A stretch of DNA of 64,000 nt from Spirochaetia bacterium. Lineage in GTDB: Bacteria; Spirochaetota; Spirochaetia; CADAEX01. Below the pieces are notes generated by a model, which saw only the letters and a list, made by a program, of their open reading frames with translations, was not told the DNA's origin and made no database searches. Location: the NCBI GenBank assembly GCA_017446885.1, contig JAFSOR010000008.1:1-64000 (forward strand), in the 5' to 3' direction. The number at the start of each line of letters is the position of its first letter. The first letter of the stretch is position 1. This document shows positions 1 to 6,658 of this stretch, one piece after another. The position numbers and the translations under genes were made by a program.

Positions 1-852
1 ATGGAGCAGTATGAGCCGCTGGAAGGCGTAATGACACTGGTGGCTGATGCAAAGACCGGCGACATCATTGCCAGCGTGGACTTGGGTGGAACAGGCGATA
101 ATAGGCCAGAAACTTATACCTATGAGCCAGGCTCGGTATTCAAGATTTTCAGCATAAGCTCAGCAATGTTCTTGCCAAATGGAATAACATCTGATTCCAA
201 ATTCAATTGCGAGGGTTTTTATGATCATGTGAAGGGCAATCCGATCAAATGCATCAAAGCCCATGGAGAAATTGATACTGGTGACATAATTAAATATTCC
301 TGTTTTCCGGGAACTTGCTCTGCCGTAGAGACAGTCACAGACAAAGAATTGCATTTTATGCTGAACCAGTTTGGCTTTAGGGTACTGCCGCCTGAAGAAT
401 GGTCTGAGCGCTCGAAATATACTGTCGCCCTTGGGCAGGAAATTGCTGTTACGGCCAGGCAGATGGTCAAGGCAGCTACAGTTTTTGCAAACAATGGAAT
501 GCTTGGTGGCAACGAGGTGGAAGTGGTTTCTCCAAAAGTTGCAGACTCTATGCTGCTTATGATGGAAAAAGCAGCAGAGCCTGATGGTATTGCCAGACTG
601 CATGGGGTAAAGGATTGCCGTGTTGCAATTGTGCCTGGAACTGCCCAGTGGTATGATCCAGAAACAAGAACCTACTCCGAAAGCAAATTTGTTGCCTCTG
701 CGTTGGCCATATTTCCCATCGAAGACCCCAAGTACATAGTCTACAATGTAGTATTACATCCTTCTAAGGGAGGAATAACCACTGGTACGGGTATCTGTGT
801 TCCTGCTGTCGGCAAGATAATAAACAGGATTAATTCCCTTTCTTCACCATGA
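1..852 (+). CDS. Penicillin-binding-protein transpeptidase domain, 5'-truncated and apparently degenerate
   Basis: This is the C-terminal transpeptidase part of an FtsI/PBP2-type class B penicillin-binding protein; such enzymes cross-link peptidoglycan in the periplasm. The visible 283 residues begin at the usual entry to the catalytic domain (AKTGDIIA near residue 17) and lack the signal anchor and dimerisation domain, so the gene probably starts upstream of the window although base 1 is an ATG. The SxxK motif is present (EPGSVFK, Ser45/Lys48). The SxN motif reads SCF at residues 100-102, and the KTG motif reads VPG at 211-213 inside IVPGTAQ. In working enzymes that Asn and Lys are essential, so this copy is probably a pseudo-transpeptidase or has a changed role. 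Its 3' end overlaps the convergent holA by 23 bp. The family call is firm; loss of activity is an inference. Confidence 0.75.
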   Translation: MEQYEPLEGVMTLVADAKTGDIIASVDLGGTGDNRPETYTYEPGSVFKIFSISSAMFLPNGITSDSKFNCEGFYDHVKGNPIKCIKAHGEIDTGDIIKYSCFPGTCSAVETVTDKELHFMLNQFGFRVLPPEEWSERSKYTVALGQEIAVTARQMVKAATVFANNGMLGGNEVEVVSPKVADSMLLMMEKAAEPDGIARLHGVKDCRVAIVPGTAQWYDPETRTYSESKFVASALAIFPIEDPKYIVYNVVLHPSKGGITTGTGICVPAVGKIINRINSLSSP

Positions 853-1792
853 GTTCATAAAGGAACATGGGGAAAAGGGTCTCCTGCATCTCGGTTCGGA
901 CAGACCTGAAAAGCTCGTCGTAGCGGGCACAGAGGGCCATGATATGCTCAAGGTCTGTGGTGGTGTACCGCCGAGCACCGGAAGTATGGGTAGCCTGTCC
1001 CCGCTTGGTGGTGACTCCGTTCTTAAGACACGCCTCGTATGGAGAAGCTCCCTGATCCATCAGAGTCCGTACTCCCAGCATCCGCCTGAGCTGCCATATA
1101 AGGCCGCCCAAGAGCTGTATGGGGGCTCCGTCTGAGGACATCATAAGGTTCTTTGCAATCTCGGTGGCCTTTTCCAAGGTGCCCACCAAAAGCTGGTCGT
1201 AGAGAGTGAATACATTCTCTTCCTTGCCGTTAAAGAGCATCTCCTCGATTGCTTCCAGGGTTATAGGTTCCTTGCTGTCGAAGAACAGGGCCAGCTTGTC
1301 GCATTCGTTCTTGACCGATAGCGTGTTTGGGTCGCAGTTTGAGGCTATAAAGGCAGCTGCGTCGGAATCGATAGGGGTGCCAATCTTGCGGAAATAGTTC
1401 TGTATATAGCTCCTCATCTGGGGTTCCTTTAGCTCCCAGAACACCTTCTCTTCTCCCACCGCTTTCTTGAGTTTGGCATCCACTTTCATGCCGCTGTCGG
1501 TAAAAATAAGCACTGCATCCTGAGCCGGTTTCTTAAGGTACTGGAGAAACAGCTCTACATCTTTTTTCTTGAGTTCGGAGGCATCGTTAATAAATATAAG
1601 CTTGAAGCATGAGAACATGCCCAGGCTTTCGGCGGCGCCTATAGCCTCTGACATATCGGAATCATAGGGATAAAATGTGTATTCCTCAATCTCATCTCCA
1701 TATTTTTCCTTGATTTCTGCGCGGATTGAATCTATGTATGCTTTTTTCTCTCCCAGCTCCGGGCCGGTAAGGAGATAGCTCGGCTTAATCAT
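830..1792 (-). CDS. holA: DNA polymerase III subunit delta
   Basis: A 320-residue protein that fits HolA in length and pattern. HolA is the clamp-loader subunit that opens the beta sliding clamp in the replisome. The N-terminal stretch (YLLTGPELGEKKAYI) is the degenerate nucleotide-binding start typical of delta, and the C-terminal helical region (LLGGLIWQLRRMLGVRTLM) matches the conserved collar-domain region. It is the last gene of hprK-ptsH-holA, and its start overlaps the end of ptsH by 4 bp (ATGA). It runs into the PBP-like gene from the opposite side with overlapping ends. Confidence 0.88.
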   Translation of the reverse strand: MIKPSYLLTGPELGEKKAYIDSIRAEIKEKYGDEIEEYTFYPYDSDMSEAIGAAESLGMFSCFKLIFINDASELKKKDVELFLQYLKKPAQDAVLIFTDSGMKVDAKLKKAVGEEKVFWELKEPQMRSYIQNYFRKIGTPIDSDAAAFIASNCDPNTLSVKNECDKLALFFDSKEPITLEAIEEMLFNGKEENVFTLYDQLLVGTLEKATEIAKNLMMSSDGAPIQLLGGLIWQLRRMLGVRTLMDQGASPYEACLKNGVTTKRGQATHTSGARRYTTTDLEHIMALCARYDELFRSVRTEMQETLFPMFLYELMVKKGN

Positions 1793-2055
1793 TCTTCTTC
1801 AAATTTGTTCTCGAAGATCTTGCTTATGGCCTCCACAGCCTCGGCCTCGTCGGCACCGTCGGCCTTGAGGGTAAGGACTGTCTGGTATGTGGCGGCAAGG
1901 GTTATAATGCCCATAATGGACTTTGCGTTTATCTCATCGTCATCTTTTGAGAGTGTGATATCTGACTTGAATTTATTGGCAACTTTTACAATCATTGCGG
2001 CAGGTCTTGCGTGAATTCCCGCCCGGTTTCCGATTACGACTTGTTTAGTGATCAT
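1789..2055 (-). CDS. ptsH: Phosphocarrier protein HPr
   Basis: An 88-residue HPr. The active-site His15 lies in GIHARPAA, and the regulatory Ser46 lies in NAKSIMG, the site phosphorylated by HPr kinase in Gram-positive-type carbon control. Both residues are intact, so this HPr can in principle accept phosphate from enzyme I and be modified by the HprK encoded 2 bp upstream. No enzyme I or EII permease gene occurs in the window. As in other spirochaetes, the protein may serve mainly in regulation (inference). Confidence 0.95.
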   Translation of the reverse strand: MITKQVVIGNRAGIHARPAAMIVKVANKFKSDITLSKDDDEINAKSIMGIITLAATYQTVLTLKADGADEAEAVEAISKIFENKFEEE

Positions 2056-2057
2056 AT

Positions 2058-3053
2058 TTATTCCTCGCCGAATTTATGTTCATTGTTATAGAAAGAGGAT
2101 ATATTCTTGGCCTCGAGCCACTGAATAGTCCTCCTGTCAAATTCCTTTGCCGAGAAGTAGCCCATGCTCTTGAGCCGCTCGTTCATAGCCCCGGTTTCTA
2201 TGATGATAGGAATGTTCCGTCCAGGCTTTACAGGTATGGTCAGGGCTGGAATCTGGACACCCAGAATCTCGGTTGTGTTCTCGTCGGTTCCAAGCCTGTT
2301 GTACTCTTTCTCGTTGTCCCATTCCTCCAGGTTGACAACAAGCTGAATCTCCTTCTGGTCCCGGACTGCACCGATTCCATACAGGTGCGATATATTGATT
2401 ATTCCCAGCCCTCGGATCTCCATGTGGTGTGCAAGCTGCTGGTTGCCACCCCTGCCTACCAGGCTGTTCCCATAAAGGTTCCGGATTTCCACCACATCGT
2501 CGGCAATAAGGCGGTGGCCACGCTCTATAAGCTCAAGGGCTGTCTCGCTCTTTCCTACGCCGCTTTTTCCTTGTATAAGGATTCCAACGCCGTACACTTC
2601 CACCAGGTCGCCATAGATAAGCTGCTTGGGGGCAAATACTGCACCCAGTATTCTGGAAAGCCGCCGTGTAAGCTCGGTGGTGGTAAGGGGAGTTACCAGA
2701 AGGGGACACTTGGCCTTTGAGGCGATAGCCTGTATTTTCTCGCCTGGCTGTAGACCGGAAGAGAAGATGCAGCAAGGTATCTGGTAGGAGAAGAATGTCT
2801 CAATATTATGGAAATCGAAGTTCTGTTCTTTCTCCATCTTCTCTATGAAGTTTGATTCCCGGATGCCGAAAATCTGGATGCGCTGATAGGTAAAGTCGTC
2901 AAAAAAGCCTATGAGCGCAAGACCGGGGCGGTCCAGGAAAGAGACAGTTATCTCGTTTCCCAGCCCCTGCCGGCCTGCAACGCATTTAAGTGAAAGAGCA
3001 TCGTTTTCCTTTAAGTCCAGATCGAGCAGATCCAGGACAGTAAAATTCTTCAT
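2058..3053 (-). CDS. hprK: HPr kinase/phosphorylase
   Basis: A 331-residue HprK that phosphorylates and dephosphorylates Ser46 of HPr in response to metabolite levels. It has an N-terminal sensor-like domain (about 1-130) and a C-terminal kinase domain with the P-loop GKSGVGKS at 162-169, followed by the family signature around EIRGLGIINI. It sits 2 bp before ptsH, its substrate. The start ATG at 3053 has no Shine-Dalgarno; a TATAAT lies 10 nt upstream, so the transcript probably has almost no leader. Confidence 0.95.
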   Translation of the reverse strand: MKNFTVLDLLDLDLKENDALSLKCVAGRQGLGNEITVSFLDRPGLALIGFFDDFTYQRIQIFGIRESNFIEKMEKEQNFDFHNIETFFSYQIPCCIFSSGLQPGEKIQAIASKAKCPLLVTPLTTTELTRRLSRILGAVFAPKQLIYGDLVEVYGVGILIQGKSGVGKSETALELIERGHRLIADDVVEIRNLYGNSLVGRGGNQQLAHHMEIRGLGIINISHLYGIGAVRDQKEIQLVVNLEEWDNEKEYNRLGTDENTTEILGVQIPALTIPVKPGRNIPIIIETGAMNERLKSMGYFSAKEFDRRTIQWLEAKNISSFYNNEHKFGEE

Positions 3054-3063
3054 ATCAGAATAT

Positions 3064-3091
3064 ATTATACTATGTCAGGATAAAATGCAAA
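3064..3091 (-). promoter_or_regulatory. Predicted sigma-70 promoter of hprK-ptsH-holA
   Basis: Reading the minus strand, TTTGCA (3091-3086), 16 nt, then TATAAT (3069-3064). The start codon follows after 10 nt, so the expected start site is 2-4 nt before the ATG. It lies between the end of hpf and the start of hprK and gives the hprK operon its own promoter. Confidence 0.55.
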
Positions 3092-3092
3092 C

Positions 3093-3389
3093 TCAGATTG
3101 ACTTTTCCTGCATCTTTTCCTTTTCTTTCACAATCTTGGTCTTGACTTTCTCGGTCAGCTGGTCGATTGCATCATAGAGATCGCCGTTTGTGGTCTCGAT
3201 ATAGGCATCGCCGCCCCACTTGAATGCGAATGTGCTTTTAAGGGTGTACATGCCGTTTGCCCGCTCAACAGTGATTTCCAGGAATGTCAGTGTGTCCTCG
3301 GCAGTTGCAAGACGTTTGAACTTTTTCTCAATCTGCTCTCTGGTCTTGTCTGAAACTTCATAGTGGATTCCTCTGATTTCAAAATTCAT
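3093..3389 (-). CDS. hpf: Short-form ribosome hibernation promoting factor (HPF/YfiA family)
   Basis: A 98-residue protein with the beta-alpha-beta-beta-beta-alpha pattern of the HPF/YfiA family, which binds the decoding centre of the 30S subunit in slow growth and silences ribosomes. It is the short form, without the C-terminal dimerisation domain of long HPF. The family-typical C-terminal helix (DLYDAIDQLTEKVKTKI) is present. The start has a clear AGGAGG. It follows rpoN with a 4-bp overlap, and rpoN-hpf is a widespread gene pair. Confidence 0.88.
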   Translation of the reverse strand: MNFEIRGIHYEVSDKTREQIEKKFKRLATAEDTLTFLEITVERANGMYTLKSTFAFKWGGDAYIETTNGDLYDAIDQLTEKVKTKIVKEKEKMQEKSI

Positions 3390-4693
3390 ACTTGCCTCCT
3401 GATTAATGATTTATATTTTGAAACTGTACGTCTGGCCATGTTTATTCCCCTCTCCTTGAGCAAATCTGATATCTGCTGGTCGGAAAGGCGTTTTTCTTTG
3501 TTTGTCTCTATAATCTCTTTTAAAATCTCCAGAACGCTTTCTCCCTGGGACGGGAAGAAATAGCTGAAAGAGTAGAATCCCCAGTCGGTCTGGACATATT
3601 TTGAGCTTGCAATTCTGGATACAGTGGATTCGCTTACCTTGATGATTTTGGCAAAATCCCGCTGTGTAAGGGGTTTCAGGTACTTCGGCCCCTTGAGGAA
3701 GAAATCCCGCTGGCACTTGATTATAGCCTCGGCTGCTTTTTTCAAGGTCTCTTTGCGCATTTCAAGTATGCTTATAAAGTCCTGGGCGTCCTGCACTTTG
3801 TCGTGGACAAACTTTTTCGCTTCTGCATCGGCATCTTTCGATTCATCCAGCTCCAGAAAACTCTGGCTTATCTTAAGCACGGGAACTGCCAGGTCGTTCA
3901 TATAGACCTCGAGCTCTCCATCTTTTGCTGTTATTGTGAACGATGGAATCACGGACTGGTCGGGAACTACGGAAAAACTACGGCCGGGGAACGGGTTCAG
4001 CGTCTTGATGAAATCCTTTATTTCAAGCACTTGGCCTTCGGTTATGTGCAGGCTGTCTGCAATTTCCTTATATTTCTCTTTCTCAAGCTGTTCCAGGTGC
4101 TCTGTGATGACCTTTTCGGCATACCCTGGCGCATCGTCCCGCAGCGAGGCCTGGACAGAAAGCGATTCTTTGTAATCCCTCACGCAGGTCCCCTGAGGAT
4201 CCATCATCTGCACCAGAAGTACTGCATTCTGAAGAGTTTCTGAATCGGCATCGGGCACAGCCTCCTGCGGGGCAAGCTCAAGGAAACCATCTGTGTTCAA
4301 ATTTTGAACAAGTAGCCTTGCGACATTTACCACCTTCTCATCCACATTTTTCTGCATACCCAGCTGGACAAGCAGGTGCGCGTGCAGCGATTCGCCGGGT
4401 GCAGCCAGGCTTTCCATGAACTTCTGATGTCTGTCGGATGCTTCTTCATCCCAGTCGGCGCTCACTTCGTCATTTTTATAGCTGCGCTCTATCTGGCTGA
4501 AGAGGATTTCGGCGCTGTCGGATTCTTCCAGCGCGGGGTTTTCGTCCAGCTTTTTCTTAATCTCCTCCCTAAGTTCCAGCACTGGCATGGCAAGGTACTG
4601 CATCATAACCCGCATCTGTGGAGCGAGCCTGAGTCCAAGGGTCATCTTCTGTCCCTGGCTTAATGCCAGACCTGGTGCCTGAATAGGTTGCAT
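3386..4693 (-). CDS. rpoN: RNA polymerase sigma-54 factor
   Basis: A 435-residue sigma-54. The N-terminal activator-interacting region is glutamine- and leucine-rich (LALSQGQKMTLGLRLAPQM). The core-binding and DNA-binding regions follow, and the C-terminal RpoN box is present as ARRTVSKYKSLI (usual form ARRTVAKYRE). It directs transcription from -24/-12 promoters with an AAA+ enhancer-binding protein. I chose the ATG at 4693 because the protein starts MQPIQAPGLALSQ as usual for the family; the frame stays open to 4789 but that extension would cover the promoter. There is no Shine-Dalgarno, and a TATAAT ends 6 nt before the ATG. Confidence 0.93.
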   Translation of the reverse strand: MQPIQAPGLALSQGQKMTLGLRLAPQMRVMMQYLAMPVLELREEIKKKLDENPALEESDSAEILFSQIERSYKNDEVSADWDEEASDRHQKFMESLAAPGESLHAHLLVQLGMQKNVDEKVVNVARLLVQNLNTDGFLELAPQEAVPDADSETLQNAVLLVQMMDPQGTCVRDYKESLSVQASLRDDAPGYAEKVITEHLEQLEKEKYKEIADSLHITEGQVLEIKDFIKTLNPFPGRSFSVVPDQSVIPSFTITAKDGELEVYMNDLAVPVLKISQSFLELDESKDADAEAKKFVHDKVQDAQDFISILEMRKETLKKAAEAIIKCQRDFFLKGPKYLKPLTQRDFAKIIKVSESTVSRIASSKYVQTDWGFYSFSYFFPSQGESVLEILKEIIETNKEKRLSDQQISDLLKERGINMARRTVSKYKSLIRRQV

Positions 4694-4699
4694 ATCTAT

Positions 4700-4728
4700 A
4701 TTATACCTCAAAAACCAGAATTTGGCAA
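4700..4728 (-). promoter_or_regulatory. Predicted sigma-70 promoter of rpoN-hpf, leaderless geometry
   Basis: On the minus strand TTGCCA (4728-4723), a 17-nt spacer, and TATAAT (4705-4700). Exactly 6 nt separate the -10 box from the rpoN ATG, so the predicted +1 is the A of the start codon. Confidence 0.65.
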
Positions 4729-4742
4729 AAAAGTTTCTGCTA

Positions 4743-4771
4743 TTGCCGAAATCCTTTTGGTAATATATAGT
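4743..4771 (+). promoter_or_regulatory. Predicted sigma-70 promoter of thyA-folA
   Basis: TTGCCG (4743-4748), 17 nt, TATAGT (4766-4771), then 9 nt to the thyA ATG. The expected transcript start leaves about 2-3 nt of leader. It lies in the 87-bp divergent region shared with rpoN. Confidence 0.5.
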
Positions 4772-4780
4772 TATATTAAT

Positions 4781-5644
4781 ATGAAACAATATCTCGATTT
4801 AGTTAAATATGTGCTGGAAAACGGCCAGCGCAAGGTAAACCGCACCGGAGTGGCCACCTTAAGCTGTTTTGGAGTGTTCTATAAGGTGAATCTGGCGGAA
4901 GGGTATCCGCTTCTGACCACCAAGAAGGTTTATTTTAAATCGATGCTCCAGGAGCTTTTCTGGTATCTTTCCGGCGAGGAGCATATCCGCAACCTGCGCC
5001 AGCATACCAAGATTTGGGATGCGTGGGCCGACGAGGAGGGCCACCTGGAAACGGCCTACGGCCGGTTCTGGCGCAGGTTCCCAGTGCCCGAGCAGGGGCT
5101 TCCGGGGGAGAAGTGGGCCACAAAGTGGGTAACCACCGACCCTGTCACAGGGCAGAAGACCTTTGACCAGATTCAGTATGTAATAGATTCGCTTAAAGAG
5201 ATAAAGAAGAACCCCGAAGCCCCGGCGCTCAGGCGGCTGGTGGTTAGCGCATGGCATCCGGCAAATGCGGCCGAGAGCCTCTTGCCGCCCTGCCACTACA
5301 GCTTCTGTTTCAATGTTACCGGCGGCAAGCTGAACTGCCACCTTACTCAGCGCTCTGCTGATATTGCACTGGGTGTGCCTTTCAACATCGCATGCTACGC
5401 CCTTTTGACCATGATGCTGGCCAAGGAGACAGGCTTTGAGGTTGGGGAGTTTGCCCATACCCTTATAGATGCCCATATCTACGAGAACCATATAGAAGGC
5501 CTTAAGGAGCAGCTTACACGCACCCCTGGAAAGCTCCCTACAGTCAAGATTGCGGACAAACCGTTCAACGAGCTGACTCCGGATGATATCGAGCTTATAG
5601 GCTATGAGCCCCAGGGCTTTATTAAATTTGGAGTTGCTGTCTGA
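4781..5644 (+). CDS. thyA: Thymidylate synthase (ThyA type)
   Basis: A 287-residue ThyA that methylates dUMP to dTMP using methylene-tetrahydrofolate. The catalytic cysteine lies in LLPPCHYSFCF, with the folate and dUMP contacts in HLTQRSADIALGVPFNIA and the C-terminal half DAHIYENHIEGLKEQL. The start at 4781 matches the family N-terminus (MKQYLDLVKYVLENG); the upstream open frame to 4688 is non-coding promoter DNA. No Shine-Dalgarno is visible. folA follows after 2 bp and regenerates the dihydrofolate produced here. Confidence 0.95.
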   Translation: MKQYLDLVKYVLENGQRKVNRTGVATLSCFGVFYKVNLAEGYPLLTTKKVYFKSMLQELFWYLSGEEHIRNLRQHTKIWDAWADEEGHLETAYGRFWRRFPVPEQGLPGEKWATKWVTTDPVTGQKTFDQIQYVIDSLKEIKKNPEAPALRRLVVSAWHPANAAESLLPPCHYSFCFNVTGGKLNCHLTQRSADIALGVPFNIACYALLTMMLAKETGFEVGEFAHTLIDAHIYENHIEGLKEQLTRTPGKLPTVKIADKPFNELTPDDIELIGYEPQGFIKFGVAV

Positions 5645-5646
5645 AC

Positions 5647-6123
5647 ATGAAAGAGATAAATGTCATTGTGGCAATGACCCAAAGCCGTGTCATAGGCAAG
5701 GATGGTGCACTTCCGTGGCACCTTTCCGAGGACCTTAAGCTTTTTAAGGCTCATACCACAGGCAACATAGTCATCATGGGGCGGAAGACTTTTGACTCCA
5801 TAGGCCGTCCGCTGCCAAACCGGCGAAATATTGTGGTATCGAAGAGCATCCGAGATGACGAGAAAGTATCTGGAGTTGAATACTTCCCTGATCTTGAGCA
5901 TGCTGTTGCAGCGGCGCAGGGGGGCGAGGGCCGTATCTTCATCATAGGTGGGGCAAGTATCTATCATCAGATGATAGAGAAGGCAGACCGGCTTTATATT
6001 TCCCTGGTGGATGGCGAATTCGAGGGAGACACTTATTTCCCCGAGATTAAGGATGATGTCTGGAAAGTTGTGGCGACCGAGCCTCATACCGGATTTGAAT
6101 TGAAAATATACGAAAAAAGATAA
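5647..6123 (+). CDS. folA: Dihydrofolate reductase
   Basis: A 158-residue DHFR, the usual bacterial length. It reduces dihydrofolate to tetrahydrofolate with NADPH. The sequence shows the N-terminal strand and Met20-type loop (VIGKDGALPWHLSEDLKLF), the NADPH-binding MGRKTFDSIGRPLP, and IIGGASIYHQMIEKADRLY near the C-terminus. It is the second gene of thyA-folA. Only 14 bp separate its stop from the first ACP of the aryl-polyene cluster, so read-through into that cluster is likely. Confidence 0.95.
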   Translation: MKEINVIVAMTQSRVIGKDGALPWHLSEDLKLFKAHTTGNIVIMGRKTFDSIGRPLPNRRNIVVSKSIRDDEKVSGVEYFPDLEHAVAAAQGGEGRIFIIGGASIYHQMIEKADRLYISLVDGEFEGDTYFPEIKDDVWKVVATEPHTGFELKIYEKR

Positions 6124-6137
6124 TTGGAGAGTTGACC

Positions 6138-6413
6138 ATGGATATGGACGAATTGAAGCTTGAGATCAAGAAAATCATTATCTCATCACTGGAGCTTGAG
6201 GATATAAAGCCCGAGAACATCAAGGATGCAGAGCCCCTTTTCGGAGCCGGGCTTGGTCTTGATTCCATAGATGCCCTGGAGCTGGGAATTGCCCTTAAGA
6301 AAAAGTTCGGTATATCTTTCTCGGCAGAGAGCAGCGACAACAGAAAGCATTTCGCATCGGTGGATGCACTTGCGGCATATATTGCAGCTCAGAAAAATGG
6401 AGAGGCAAAATGA
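6138..6413 (+). CDS. apeE: Acyl carrier protein of the aryl-polyene cluster (first of two)
   Basis: A 91-residue ACP. The phosphopantetheine attachment serine lies in GLGLDSIDALELGI, and helices II-III follow the usual pattern. It carries the growing or starter acyl chain as a thioester in the cytoplasm. GGAGA at 6126-6130 places the start at the ATG at 6138, not the in-frame TTG at 6132. The stop overlaps the next ACP start (ATGA). Having two ACPs side by side before a COG4648/ligase unit is the hallmark of aryl-polyene clusters, where they are named ApeE and ApeF. Confidence 0.85.
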   Translation: MDMDELKLEIKKIIISSLELEDIKPENIKDAEPLFGAGLGLDSIDALELGIALKKKFGISFSAESSDNRKHFASVDALAAYIAAQKNGEAK

Positions 6414-6658
6414 CAAAAGAGGAAATTTTTGACAAGCTTAAGGAGATCTTTGTCAGCGAGTTTGAGCTGGATGAGTCAAAGGTCACATTGGATGCCCTGG
6501 TGTTCGAAGACCTGGACCTGGACAGCATAGATGCAGTGGACATAATTGTAAAGATGAAGCAGTTCCTCCCTGCCAAGATCAATCCCGATTCATTCAGGAA
6601 AGTTCGTACTGTAGGGGATGTAGTTGATATTCTGTACGAGGCTTCGAAGGCAAAATAA
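6410..6658 (+). CDS. apeF: Acyl carrier protein of the aryl-polyene cluster (second)
   Basis: An 82-residue ACP with the modification serine in DLDLDSIDAVDIIV. It is clearly related to but distinct from the ACP just upstream, which fits a division of labour between starter loading and chain extension reported for aryl-polyene systems. It overlaps its upstream neighbour by 4 bp. The next gene starts with GTG right after its TAA stop, so the three are almost certainly co-translated. Confidence 0.85.
   Translation: MTKEEIFDKLKEIFVSEFELDESKVTLDALVFEDLDLDSIDAVDIIVKMKQFLPAKINPDSFRKVRTVGDVVDILYEASKAK

Noticed and set aside
4694..4789. N-terminal extension of rpoN to 4789
   Set aside because: It spans the predicted promoter and part of thyA; the protein matches sigma-54 only from 4693.
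5713..5740. TGGCAC-type sequence as a sigma-54 -24/-12 promoter
   Set aside because: It is inside folA coding sequence and lacks a TTGC element at the right spacing. No credible sigma-54 promoter was found in the window despite rpoN.
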